A stretch of 22,500 nt of DNA. Origin: Neocallimastix lanati (nom. inval.). Its lineage: Eukaryota > Neocallimastigomycota > Neocallimastigomycetes > Neocallimastigales > Neocallimastigaceae. Where the stretch lies: positions 322,501 through 345,000 of the forward strand of contig JACVTC010000054.1 of NCBI GenBank assembly GCA_016946835.1, in the 5' to 3' direction. Positions 1 through 10,746 of the stretch are shown piece after piece; the stretch's first letter is position 1; the number at the start of each line of letters is the position of its first letter. Under the pieces are notes generated by a model. That model ran no database searches, was not told the origin of the DNA, and worked only from the letters and a program-made list of their open reading frames with translations. The position numbers were made by a program, and so were the translations under genes.

Positions 1-514
1 TCTTTTTATATTAAGTTATAAATAAATATAAAAAAAAATAAAAAAAAATATATATATGTTATTTATTTATATATTTTTTTTATTAATTTACTTTTTATTT
101 ATTTATTTTTATTAATTTAATTTATTTTCTATTTTATAAATACATACATTACTTTTTTTTTTTTTGTTAATGCTTATATCTTATTTAGACCTTGGAAGAT
201 CAGTAAAAAAAAAATGAACAAAATATATATAAATATTTTTTTTTAAAAAAAAATTATACGATTGGTTCAATTTTATTATTATTATTATTAAATAAATGAA
301 TATCTTATTTTTTTTTTTTTTATAAATTTATTTTATTTTTATTTCCTATAAAAATTAAAAATACATATTTTTCTTTTATCATTCAACATGACAATTCAAA
401 ATGAAATATCTATTTTTGGTTAATTTTTTTTTTTAATATTTTATATTATTTTTTAATAATATATTAATATTATGCATCTACATATTTTTTTTTATTTTTT
501 TTTATTATTTTTTA

Positions 515-547
515 AAAATGTATATAAAATGTATATAAAATGTATAT
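515..547. repeat. Tandem repeat, 11-bp unit, three copies
   Basis: The unit AAAATGTATAT is repeated three times without mismatch (515-525, 526-536, 537-547), followed by a degenerate continuation. It is a simple minisatellite, probably from replication slippage. No function is suggested. Confidence 0.85.
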
Positions 548-868
548 AAGATTCATATAAAAATTGTAGGTACAATATATTAAAAAATAAATTAAAATAT
601 TATTTTTTTTTGTAAATTTTATTAATCGTTATTATATATATGTATATATAATATTATTTTAATTATAATAGTTACAATAGGCTATTTTTATTATTATAAT
701 TATTATTATTATTATTTTTTTTTTTTTACCAAAAAGAGTAAATTGACCAGGATTTAAAATAATTTGGATTGAACAATAAATTAATTTATTAAATAGGAAA
801 GTAAATTGATTTATGATTAAAGAAAAAAATGTAAAAAAAAAAAAAATATTTGTTCATTTGATGATTCA

Positions 869-889
869 GTACAAACGGTTTATTTGTAC
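869..889. repeat. Small perfect hairpin, 7-bp stem
   Basis: GTACAAA at 869-875 is the exact reverse complement of TTTGTAC at 883-889, with a 7-base loop CGGTTTA. Each arm carries two G/C positions in DNA where these are scarce. It is too short to call an element end, and no gene lies next to it. Confidence 0.6.
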
Positions 890-1316
890 ATTTATTTACT
901 ATTTACTTATATAAAATTAAATAGTCATTTAACTTTTTATTTATTTATTTATTTGTTTATTATTTATTTTATTTATTTTTATTAAAAATTTATTATAACA
1001 AAAATTATTAATAATATTTATTAGTCTTATTATATTATATCATATTATATTTTACAAAAAAAATAAAATTGTCTACTTTTTATAATTATTATTATAAAAA
1101 TTATTTATTATTAAATTATTTATAATTTAAAACATCCATAATATTCATAATAGCAAAAATAATGAAGATAAAAAAAAATCTAGGTTTAGAATAGAATAAA
1201 GTGTTTTTATATAATATATATTTATTTTTATAAATATTTTATATATTTTATATATATATATATTTTTATATTTTATATTATTTTTAATGTAACGAAATAT
1301 TATTTATCATCCCTTT

Positions 1317-1336
1317 TATATATATATATATATATT
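1317..1336. repeat. (TA)n microsatellite
   Basis: About ten uninterrupted TA dinucleotides. This is a self-complementary, easily melted tract, one of many shorter ones in the window. Confidence 0.85.
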
Positions 1337-2238
1337 CCATATCATATATATACTATATATTTTATTTTCCTATTGATAAACTTAAAATAATAATACTAAT
1401 AATAGAAATAGTAATCATCTTTATTTAAATAAGTTTTTTTTTTTTTTTTACTAATTCCCTTTTTTATTAAAAATTATTTTTATTAATATCATTTTTTTTA
1501 TAAAATATTCTAGAATCTTTTCTATTTCATTTTTTTTATTTTTTATAAATAAAATAAATTCCCATTTTAAGGCTATTAGGCTATACATTTCAAATTAACA
1601 TAGTTTAAATTTATAAACAAATTTAATTTATACTACCCATGTATATTATCTCTATTTTATTTTAAATTAATATATATATTAAATTAAAAAAAAAAAGTTA
1701 CTATATTCATAGAGTTAAAAAAAAATTTTTTTTATTAATCTTTTTTTTTTTATTGTTGTAATGGATTGTTTAACCAACAAATAAAAGCAAATAAAAAACA
1801 ATAAAAGTAATAAAAAATATATAATATAATAAAATTATTTAAATTATTTATATATATATATATATTTTTTTTTAAAAAATGAAATAGAAAAAAAAATTTT
1901 AACAGAAAAAAATTATTAATAAAAACTATATATTTTTTTTATGTTTTTAGTAATATTCTAATCAATTAATCTTTTTTCATAAATATATATAAATATTTAA
2001 AGTATATAAAGAGATCTAATTATGATAAAGAATTAAATATAAATATATATATTTGAAAATTAAAACATGATTTTCTTCTACTTATGTAAACTATTTGTCA
2101 AAAATTTATATATATATATTTTTTATTCAATTATTGAAATAATAGTTCAATTAGGATAGATTAATGAAAAAAAATGAAAAAAAAAAATAAAAAAATAAAA
2201 AAAAATCATGTAATAATAAATAATAATAGTAATAGGTC

Positions 2239-2370
2239 AAGCAATAGATCCGTTTTTAAAAAAAAAATAATGAAAAAAAACGTGGTTTTTACAAAAAAAA
2301 AAAAAAGGGACCAATCTTAAAAAAAAATTTATAAAAAATAAAATTTTTTTTTATAACTGATCTATTGCTT
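2239..2370. repeat. Imperfect inverted repeat around a 108-bp A-rich core
   Basis: AAGCAATAGATC at 2239-2250 is exactly inverted at 2359-2370 (GATCTATTGCTT). Just outside, AGGTC at 2234-2238 faces GGCCT at 2376-2380. These match at four of five positions if a 5-base offset is allowed on the right. The core is mainly poly-A with no coding potential. Arms and size would suit an eroded miniature transposable element, but I see no clear target-site duplication at the outer edges. The inverted repeat is seen directly; the transposon reading is inference. Confidence 0.55.
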
Positions 2371-2984
2371 TTATTGGCCTGTTCAGAAACTTTTTTTTTT
2401 CTATTATTAATTATAATATATATATAAAGTTTTTTCCAAAAAAAAAAAAAATTAATCATTATTTATTTATTTATTTTAATTTATTTAAATTAATTATGTT
2501 TAAAAAAATTTTTTTTATTATTAATTTTTTTTTTAATTTATAAAACATTGGATAACCAATAAAAAAACTTGAAATAATAATTAATGTATTACAAAAACAA
2601 ATACATTAATAATAACTAATGAATTAATAAATAGGGATTATAATATCTAAAAGATACATATAAAATTTACAATATATATAAAATTAAAAAAGAAAAATTT
2701 TAATAATTATATAAAAAAAAATTATTATTTATTATTTATTATTTTTTTTTTAGGTAACGTAACATTTTAATGTAGAACAAAAAAAAAATTACTTATCAAT
2801 TAATTTATTTATTTAAACTTTTTTTTTTATTTTATTTTATTTTGTTTAAAAAGCAAATAAAAATTAATAAACAGTAACAAATAAAAAAAAAGCTTTTGGA
2901 CAATTTATATGCATATATATAATTTGATATTTTAATTAAGGTTTAAATTTTTTTTGTTTTTATAATTTTATTGTTTTAAATTTT

Positions 2985-3031
2985 ATCTTGTTTTATTTTA
3001 TCTTGTTTTATTTTATCTTGTTTTATTTTAT
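2985..3031. repeat. Minisatellite, 15-bp unit, three copies
   Basis: The unit ATCTTGTTTTATTTT occurs at 2985-2999, 3000-3014 and 3015-3029 with no mismatch visible, then decays into plain TTTTA repeats. The perfect identity suggests a recent expansion. Confidence 0.85.
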
Positions 3032-3293
3032 TTCTTATTTATTTTATTAAATTTTTTTTTAAATCTATAATTTTTATATATATATCTCTATTTATATTTT
3101 TTATAAATATATATAAATATAATACTTTATGTAGAAAAAAAATTAAGTTTTTTTTAAACCTTTTTGATTTTTTTTTTTATTTTAAATTTTATTGGTTTTT
3201 ATTCTTTATTTATTTATTTTTTTCTTTTTTTTTTTTCAAAAAAAAAATTAAAAAAATTAAGTCTAGACTTTTTAATTTATTTATTTCATCATT

Positions 3294-3315
3294 AAAAAAA
3301 AAAAAAAAAAAAAAA
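3294..3315. repeat. Homopolymer A tract, 22 bases
   Basis: An uninterrupted run of 22 A followed by CCC. Another long A run lies at 3374-3392 and a T run at 3423-3440. Such tracts resist nucleosomes and are prone to length error in assembly. Confidence 0.9.
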
Positions 3316-3562
3316 CCCAAAACTTTAATATTTTCATTATAATAATTTTCATCCACAATTAATAAAAAAGAGAAAAAAAAAAAAAAAAAAAAGAAGTTGT
3401 TTAGATTTAGTACGACCTTGAATTTTTTTTTTTTTTTTTTAAAAATTAAAATGTAACGTAACATTGAAAAAAAAATTAAAAGTAAAAAAAAAAAAGTTTA
3501 ATATATATATAAAAAAAATTAATATAACAACCACAACAACAACAAAAAAAGGTCCCTTTTTT

Positions 3563-4680
3563 TTTATCTATTGTGGAAAAATATAAACTTTTACTTTTTT
3601 TTTTATCTCCGAAAATATATAAAAAAGTTTTTCTTTTTTTTTTTTTTTTTTTTAGAAAAAAAGAAAAGTAAAAATTGTCATTTAAACTTTAATAAATAAT
3701 AAAAATAAAATGAAAAGTGAAAAAAAATTTTTATATATAAATCTATTATGCATTTACATTATAATATAATATATAATATGATATGATACAATATTTTAAT
3801 TTAAAATGTTTTTTTTATTAAAATAAAAATAAATAAATAAATATATATAAATATATAAATAAATAGTATAATCATTTTATGATTTTAATTTTTATAATTA
3901 CAGTTCCTAACTAAAAATGGAAAAAACTTTAAATTAAATTAAATAAAGCAATGAAATGTTCATGAAAAAAAAATTTTTTTTCATAAACTATTCGTTATTT
4001 ATAAATGGTAGTACTTAATGATGTGGAATAGTAGTCCTATTAAATGATAAAAGATTAAAATATTTTAACTAATTTAGAATTTTTTTTTTAAAAGTTTTAA
4101 AATAAAAAAGAAAAAGAAAAAACTTCAAATTGAATAGTAATTAATAATAATAATAAAAGACGTTTTAATAATAAATAAATGTTATTACATTTTTTTTAAA
4201 AAAATTATTTGTTGCTATAAAATTTTATTATATATATATTTCTTTTTAATTTTACAAAAAAAAAAAAAATTAAATAAAAATGATCTAGTATTTTCTATTT
4301 TTTCCAAAAAAAAAATTTTTTTTTTCTATACCACCATTTGAACCAATGAAAAAAAATTAGAATAAGGAAAACAAGTACAAGAGCAAAAATAGAAAAAAAA
4401 TTATAAAGTATAATTTTTTTCTTTTTCTAATATTTAAAATTAAAATCATAAAACTAAAGAAAAAATCATTTTTTTAATATTAAAAAATTTTTTTTTTTTT
4501 TGGTGTATTTTATCTTAATTAATAATAATAGTAATATTATTATTATATATATATGATTTCATATAATTGAAATTTATTTATTTATTTATTTATTCATATT
4601 TTTATTTTTTTTTTTTTTTGAATATAATTTGAATCCCGTCCCCCTTAAAATATATATATATATATTTATTTTTATGAATT
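3563..4680. other. Gene-free A+T-rich intergenic DNA
   Basis: No supported gene. The stretch has poly-A/T tracts and one near-perfect A/T palindrome (3962-3984). A C-rich word occurs at 4632-4644, just before a TA run and the 42-bp duplication. Frames crossing this stretch encode almost only Phe, Lys, Asn and Ile and are explained by base composition. Confidence 0.75.
3962..3984. repeat. Near-perfect A/T palindrome
   Basis: ATG and a run of A (3962-3973) face a run of T and CAT (3974-3984). The 11-bp arms are perfectly complementary around a single central A. This could extrude as a hairpin, but with so many A and T runs side by side in the window it is likely to be fortuitous. Confidence 0.5.
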
Positions 4681-4775
4681 AATGAAACTGTATCAAGTGT
4701 GACATTTATAAAGTAATAAATGAATGAAACTTTATCAAGTGTGACATTTAAGAAGTAATAGTTGAAACTTGACAT
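4681..4775. repeat. 42-bp tandem duplication with a third, internally deleted copy
   Basis: Two units of 42 bases lie head to tail at 4681-4722 and 4723-4764. Both contain the core TATCAAGTGTGACATTTA and differ at only a few positions. A third start (TGAAACT then TGACAT, 4763-4775) looks like the same unit with its middle deleted. The unit length is divisible by three, and on the minus strand it lies in an open frame (4602-4841) reading two 14-residue repeats that share the core NVTLD and VS. The rest of that frame is composition-driven Lys/Ile/Tyr sequence, so I do not call a gene. It may be a fragment of an old coding sequence or a non-coding minisatellite. Confidence 0.75.
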
Positions 4776-4882
4776 AAACGATAGATATTGTATTATCAAT
4801 TTTATTTTTATTTTTATTTTATTTGAAAACCGTGTTACCATGGAAAATTAAAAAAAAAAAAAAAAAGTAAAATTATTTACAG

Positions 4883-4941
4883 TCTAGAAAGAACTTTATT
4901 TTTATTATTTATTATAAATTATTTTATCATGAAGTTCTAGA
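4883..4941. repeat. Imperfect hairpin with G/C-bearing arms
   Basis: The left arm at 4883-4899 (TCTAG, an AAAG insertion, then AACTTTAT) pairs with the right arm at 4929-4941 (ATGAAGTTCTAGA). The match is 12 of 13 after allowing the 4-base insertion, with a loop of about 29 bases. It lies about 110 bases right of the 42-bp tandem array and might belong to the same degraded element, which is inference. Confidence 0.5.
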
Positions 4942-6324
4942 TTTTATTTTATTTTTTTTTTTTAAAAATAACTCTATTTAGATTATAATTTATATATTCA
5001 TTAGATTACTTTTATCTATTATGTTATAGATATTATATATTATATATATATATAATGATATTAATGCATTTATATTGCTTATTGAGAGTGAATGATACAT
5101 ATTCATTTTCTATTTTTTAAATTATAATAGAATATATTAGAATAGATCAATAGCCAATATTTTTTGGTTGTGTATTAATGAAGGATGGATGAAGTATTGA
5201 ATAATAATGAATTTTTTATGAGGATATTTTAATTTAATCCTCAAACTATTATTTATAAATTAAAAAATAATGGAACAAATACTATTTAGTTTTTTATTTT
5301 TTGATTTCTACATTTTTTTTGTTTGTTTGAATTATAGAATACTCAATTTTTTATTATTATTTTTTTATTTTTTATTTTATTTTATTTATTTTTTTTTTTA
5401 TTTGAATTTTTTAAAGATTCATTTCATTATTATTATTATTATTATTAATTTTTTTTTTCCTTTTTTGAATTTTCTAGGATAATGACTAAAAAAAAAAATC
5501 TTGAATTTTTGGAAGATTCTTTTTTTTTTTTTTTCGTAATTAAAATAAATGAATCAACAAATGAATAAATCTCAATTATTTAATATATATTCTTAACCTT
5601 AAATTTAATAAACTTTAAAAATTAATAAAAAATGATAAATATATTTTTGTTGTATAATTTTCATATATTACTTTAGTATTGAACTATAATTATTAAAATT
5701 TTATTAATTGTTATTTATTAATATTGTTAATATATATCATAAATTATTAAAAGGTTTTTGAAATTAAGATTTTTTTTTTTTTTTTTGTAATATCTTTTAT
5801 TTTTCAATAACAATTTCATTACAATTCTTTTATATAATCTTATATAAATATTTATATTATATATTTAATATATATATTTATTATAAATATATATTTTTTT
5901 ATAGGAATTCTTTGTAAAGTGAATGAAACTATGGTTTCATAACATTTTTTTTATCCCATTACTCAAATTAGTATATTAAAAAACTTTTAATGATACTTTT
6001 TACATAAACATTAATAAATAAATAAATAAATAAATGAATTAAATTATATATAAAATTAATATAAAATTAATTATTATAATAAATATTATTAGTAATTAGG
6101 AAATAATAAAAAGTGAATTATAAATAATACATTAATGCTATACTAATAGAAATAATACTATTAATGATAACTAAGTTATAATTACAATAAGAATGATTAA
6201 TAATTTTGAACAGTAACAATTAATAAATATATGTTATAATAAAAATGATTAATAATAGTAAAAATAATACTAATAAATAATAATAATAAAATATAGAATA
6301 ACAATTAATTATAAAATAATAATT

Positions 6325-6375
6325 ATAATAATAATAATAATAATAATATAATAATAATAATAATAATAATAATAG
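6325..6375. repeat. Interrupted (TAA)n microsatellite
   Basis: A run of TAA triplets broken once by ATATAATA. It belongs to a local cluster of triplet arrays between about 6.3 and 7.0 kb. Confidence 0.8.
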
Positions 6376-6620
6376 TATGAAAAAAAACTAATTAATTATT
6401 TGTGTTCATATTATCTAATTAATTATTATTATTGTTTATTTTTTAATAATAATTAAATTATTGTATAATATTATTATTTTGTTATAAATTTATAATTTAT
6501 TTTCTTCCTTTCTTTAGAAATTAATTAACTTTAAATACTTTATTCAAAATTAATCAACTTTTTTAATTTTATTTTATAATGTTTAGTGAAGGAATATGAT
6601 TTTTTTTTTAAAAAAAATTA

Positions 6621-6684
6621 TTTTAATCACTTTTAATTATTTTTAATTATTTATAATCATTTTTAATCATTTTAATTATTTTTT
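6621..6684. repeat. Degenerate tandem repeat of about 11 bp
   Basis: Five to six imperfect copies of TTTTTAATYAT, in which Y alternates between C and T. It is visible as a ladder of AATCA/AATTA words. No coding frame or other function is apparent. Confidence 0.6.
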
Positions 6685-6961
6685 ATGAAAAAATGAATAA
6701 TTAAAAAAAAAAAAAATAATAAAAATTTTTTTTTAAATTTTATTATAGATGGGAAAATATAATAATTATAAAAATATAATGAAATAAAAAAATGAAATAA
6801 TTATATTCTAATAATGGTAATAATAATAATAATAATAATTTAAATTAATTTTTTAATTTTTTTTTTTAAAAATGACTTTTAAAGAAAATGATGATAATAA
6901 TGTAATAATGATAATAGTAATAACCATAAAAATATTTATTAAATTTGATTTTAAAGAAAAT

Positions 6962-7005
6962 TAATAATAATAATAATAGTAATAATAATAGTAATAATAA
7001 TAGTA
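6962..7005. repeat. (TAA)n array with regular TAG variants
   Basis: TAA triplets interrupted by TAG at regular spacing of 12 bases in the second half (AATAATAATAGT repeated). This is a higher-order period-12 pattern on top of the triplet repeat, consistent with slippage of a 12-base unit. Confidence 0.7.
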
Positions 7006-8194
7006 AAGCATTGAAAAAAAAATTGTTCATTGATTAACTTTTTTTTTTGTTAAGTATTAATCATAAATAAGATATTATAATTTTTTTTTATCAAGAATTT
7101 AATGATAGAAATATTGATATTCTAATATTACAATTTTTTTTTTAAAAAAATGAAAAATATAAAAAGATAATCAACTTTTATTTAAATATATTATTTAATT
7201 GTTATATAAATCATTCATTAGAGACTTTTTAAAAAATCCTAAAAGGATACAATTTTAAAATAATCCTGAATAATAATAACAATTAAAATTTTAATGATTA
7301 ATTCTCTATATATGAAATAAAAATAAAATTAATCTATTATTTCAATACATTTATTGGCTAATATTAATTTAATTTAATTTAATTTAATTTAATTATTTAA
7401 AGATTTTAAAATGAATCAATATAATAATAATGAAAATAAAAAAAAATATAAAAAAAAAAATATATTTATAATTTATATTTATATAGAGTTATATATATTC
7501 TCTTACTAATTTTTTACTTTTTTGAGATTTTAATTCCTCTATAATAAAATAAAAAAATTTAATTTCCACTAATTCAAAAAAAAAAAAAAAAAAAAAAATA
7601 AATAAATAAATAAAGAAAACATTCATATGAAAGTATCAAATAATTATTAATTGATAATAAATATTAAATCCTAATTAATGCTAATAATATTAATATTAAT
7701 AATAAAAATAAGAATAAAAATGAATAAACAAATTCATCATCATCATCATTATTATTAAAGAATCGTAATATCTATAATTTTGGTAATAGGAATTTAACAT
7801 TAATTTTCAATCAATAAAAAAAAGTAATAATTAATCTATAATAATAATAATAATAATAATAATATATTTTTAATATATATATTTTTTTATTTTATTTTTT
7901 TTTTCTGTATATTATTAATTTTCATACATCAAATTTAAGGTTTAATTAATTATATATATTCATATATTTCATTTTATTTTATTTTTGTCTTTATTATATA
8001 TTTATATTTTAATAGTATAATTAAAAAAGATATATACAATAAAAGCTAATTTAACCATTATTGTATAAAAATATTCGTTTATTTTAAAATATATATAGAT
8101 ATCTATTAAGTTTATCTTTGTCTGTATTTTATTTTTTTATTTTGTTTTTTGTTATTCTGTATTTTTCACGCAATGCTTTTCATTTTCATTTTTT

Positions 8195-8348
8195 TTTGTT
8201 TTAATTTCTAAAATATTTATACAATATAAAAATAAGTTCTGTATATTTTATAAAAAAAAATTTTTAAAAAGTAGTAATAAAAAGTTTTGTTTTAATTTTT
8301 AAAATATTTATATAATATAAAACAAGTTCTGTATATTTTTATATAAAA
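8195..8348. repeat. Direct duplication of about 60 bp, 90-bp period
   Basis: A segment beginning TTTTGTTTTAATTT and ending in AAGTTCTGTATATTTT occurs at about 8195-8256 and again at about 8285-8348. A few substitutions and one or two small indels separate the copies. The 30 bases between them are A-rich. Most likely an old tandem duplication; neither copy codes for anything recognisable. Confidence 0.75.
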
Positions 8349-8427
8349 TTTTTTTTATTATTTTATTTTCTTTGATATCTATTTTAAAGGAAAAAAATTG
8401 TTTTAAATTTATGAGGTATATTCATAC

Positions 8428-8739
8428 AGTGGATATCATAAAAAAAAAAAAAAAAAGAATATCTTTTTTTTATTCATTTTTATTTTATTTTATTTTTATT
8501 ATTTATCTTTATTATAGTGGATAATAAAAATGAGTTTTTATTTTAATATATTTTTTTTTAATTATTATTATTTTTTTATTAATTTTTTCAGTGGATATTT
8601 AGTGTAATTATAAATATATTTTATTTTTATTAATTTATTTATTTATTATTATTCATTATTATTCATTATTATTTATTATTATTTTTATAATAAATTTTTT
8701 TTCAAATATCATTATTCATTTTTTAAGAGAGTGGATATC
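8428..8739. repeat. Four recurring AGTGGATA words
   Basis: AGTGGATA occurs at 8428, 8516, 8590 and 8730, and once more at 9308. At 8428, 8590 and 8730 it extends to AGTGGATAT, and a T-rich stretch precedes several copies. The spacing is irregular (88, 74, 140 bases). They could be remnants of a decayed tandem repeat, or the T-rich lead followed by AG could mimic 3' splice sites, but no exon-like sequence follows any copy. Confidence 0.5.
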
Positions 8740-10261
8740 TGGAGTGCAAAAAAAAAAAAAAATTTTTTTATTTTTTTTTGTTTTTCTTTTTCTAATTTTT
8801 TTTTTAAATTTTTTTCTCAACTTCTCATCTTCTTCTCATTAATTAATTTATTCTCCAAAAAAAATAAAAAAAAATAAAATTAATTATCTGTAATAAAATT
8901 AAATTAAATATTATATAATAAAATTAAATATAATATAATCAAATTTAATATAATGCAATATATATAATATAATATATATGTGTAAATTAGCCAAAAATTA
9001 TTTTTATTATTCAATTTTTTTTTGTGGTGTGTTTATGGAGTACGTTTTAACCTTTTTAGGAACTTCCTCAATAAAAAAAAAATAAAATAAAAAAAATTGA
9101 AGATAATGACTAATCATTAACTAATAATATATATATTTATTTTAATTAATTATGACTATTATTTTTTTTATAAACTGATATAGTATGAATATATTTGTTA
9201 ATTACCTTTTATTTCATTTTCTTAATTTTTTATTTATTATTTAATAATAATAATAATAATAATAGTTAATCCACTTCTTATAAAAAACAGAAGAGAAATA
9301 TTATGAAAGTGGATAAAAAAAATAATTATTTATTTTTCTATCATAAAAAAACTAATTTTTTTTTTAAACTAGAATTATTTTTTATTATAATTTTTTATTT
9401 ATTATTTTTATTTTTTTTTAATTTTTCATAATTTAAAAGTTAAAAATAAAAATAAAAATTTAATTTAATTTAATTTAATTAAAACTTTAATTCAAATAAT
9501 TTTTATATCGATTTTATTATAAAAGCATTAGTTAAGATTCGATTAATTAAAAATATATATATATATACATATGTAAAGAACCAATATAATTTTATAGTCA
9601 ACATATATTATGAATGGATCATTATACTGCTTTATTATGATGAATAGATTAATTTATTACTTTTATATTAACATAAAAATTATTTATTTTTTTTTAAAAT
9701 ATTCAATTATATAATAAATATTATTTATATTAGTAATATTTATTTATTATTAATTATTATATAATAATTATTTTTTATTATTTAATTAATTATTATTCAT
9801 TATGTATACTATAAATAATTATAAAATTTTTTATCTGGAAATATATATATATTTTTAACTAATAAAAATTTATTCTCTTTTATAAAAAAATTATTTATTT
9901 GTAAATACAATATTCAATATTCAATATCCTTCTTGAAACATCTGATAAATATATATTTGGTTTGATCAAAATAAAATAAAAAGTCTTAATATTTATCATC
10001 ATCATTATTTAATTTTTTTAATTCAAATTATTTTCATATTTTATTTTGCTTTATTTTATTGGCATAAATATTAACTAAAATATATATATATATATATAAA
10101 TAAATGAAGTAATGAATAAGAAGTAAAAAAAAAAAAAAAAAAGTAAAAAATATTTGGTTTTATTTAAACCAATAAATAATAATAATAATAATTATAATAA
10201 TTATAATAATAATAATAGTAATAATAATAATAATAGTAATAATAATAATAATAAAAAGAAA
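8740..10261. other. Gene-free A+T-rich intergenic DNA
   Basis: No supported gene on either strand. It holds TTTAA and TTTAT runs (a TTTAA pentamer run at 9459-9480), a triplet array at 9241-9264 and a mixed AAT array at 10172-10253. The slightly more complex word near 9024-9070 (GTGGTGTGTTTATGGAG onward) has no open frame beyond a few codons. Confidence 0.7.
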
Positions 10262-10391
10262 GAATGAATTAAATATCAAATAAAATGTAATAATGGATAA
10301 TATCAAATAATAATAAAATAATAAAAAAAAAAAAAGAATGAATGAATTAAATATCAAATAGAATAGAATAATGGATAATATCAAATAATAC
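10262..10391. repeat. Direct duplication, 78-bp period, about 52-bp copies
   Basis: GAATGAATTAAATATCAAAT begins copies at 10262 and 10340. Both run through AATAATGGATAATATCAAATAA with a few substitutions between. An A run and AAT triplets separate them. On the minus strand the copies fall in one frame and give similar Ile/Phe-rich segments, but the rest of that frame is an (AAT)n translation, so I treat it as non-coding. Confidence 0.75.
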
Positions 10392-10493
10392 TAATAATAA
10401 TTAAAGAATAAACCCATAAAAAAAAGAGAACTAGTTATATTTTGGAATAATTTGATTTAGTTCATGTTATAAATTTTAAATTTTAAAGTTTAA

Positions 10494-10518
10494 TTTTTTT
10501 TTTTTTTTTAAAAAAAAA
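10494..10518. repeat. T16-A9 self-complementary tract
   Basis: Sixteen T directly followed by nine A. The 9-bp self-complementary junction makes this one of the longest uninterrupted T-to-A switches in the window. Confidence 0.8.
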
Positions 10519-10708
10519 GTAGAAAGTATTATAAAGAAAATATTAAAAATAAGGTTAAAAAAGAAAAGAAAAGAAAGGAAAAAAAAATTTTGTTTCAATC
10601 TAAAAATAGAACATGAAGAAAAAAAAAAGTAAAATGTTATTTTTCCAATAATATTTTTATAAAAAAAAATTAAAAAAAAAATTAAAATATAAAAAAGAAA
10701 ATAAAATT

Positions 10709-10746
10709 AAAATAACATTAAAATAACATTAAAATAACATTAAAAT
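10709..10746. repeat. Tandem repeat, 11-bp unit, 3.5 copies
   Basis: The unit AAAATAACATT is repeated exactly at 10709, 10720 and 10731, then begins a fourth copy that ends in AAAATAGG. Recent slippage expansion is the simplest reading. Confidence 0.85.

Larger units (their letters stand above)
1..2232. other. Gene-free A+T-rich intergenic DNA
   Basis: No open frame with normal amino-acid composition is visible on either strand. The stretch consists of A and T homopolymer runs, ATAT runs and short TTA/TAA runs. The slightly more complex words, such as those near 188-203 and 1566-1586, are only 15-25 bases long and do not code. Listed separately inside it are an 11-bp tandem repeat, a small hairpin and a TA microsatellite. 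I see no RNA gene. Confidence 0.8.
2754..3465. repeat. Direct repeat of a 13-bp word flanking about 690 bp
   Basis: GTAACGTAACATT occurs at 2754-2766 and again in the same orientation at 3453-3465. It holds four G/C positions. I found only part of it elsewhere, near 1286. Size and spacing could be a target-site duplication around an inserted 686-bp segment, but that segment has no terminal inverted repeats, no convincing poly-A end at either boundary and no open frame. It holds the 15-bp minisatellite at 2985-3031 and a 22-base A run. Confidence 0.45.
2307..3556. repeat. Inverted pair of the word GGGACC, 1.25 kb apart
   Basis: A run of A followed by GGGACC (2301-2312) is mirrored exactly by GGTCCC and a run of T (3551-3562). 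A word with five G/C positions is rare in this DNA, so an inverted pair with the same homopolymer flank is notable. The shared length outside the homopolymer is only six bases, so chance remains possible. Confidence 0.4.
4942..8194. other. Gene-free A+T-rich intergenic DNA, 3.2 kb
   Basis: I see no gene. The plus-strand frame at 5270-5482 is nearly all Phe, Leu, Ile and Tyr from T tracts and lacks any domain. AAT/TAA arrays are prominent at 6325-6375, 6824-6840, 6962-7005 and 7842-7863, and ATTTA-type runs at 6012-6034. A short palindrome, ATCCTAAAAGGAT, lies near 7236. Line 6241-6300 has 4 G/C in 60. Confidence 0.75.

Noticed and set aside
3210-3464. Open frame on the minus strand, 84 codons
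   Set aside because: Nearly all Lys, Phe, Leu and Asn produced by poly-A and poly-T runs; no domain or balanced composition.
4602-4841. Open frame on the minus strand, 79 codons, as a gene
   Set aside because: Apart from the duplicated 14-residue stretch it is a translation of A/T tracts; it has no conserved motif and no flanking signals. The repeat itself is reported separately.
5130-5160. AATAGATCAATAGCCAATA as a further copy of the inverted-repeat arm at 2239
   Set aside because: The shared words are in a different order and only 8-9 bases each.
5270-5482. Open frame on the plus strand, 70 codons
   Set aside because: Phe, Leu, Ile and Tyr only, from a T-rich strand; hydrophobic by composition rather than a membrane protein.
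10160-10384. Open frame on the minus strand, 74 codons
   Set aside because: Translates an (AAT) array into poly-Ile and a duplicated A/T segment; no sign of selection on protein.
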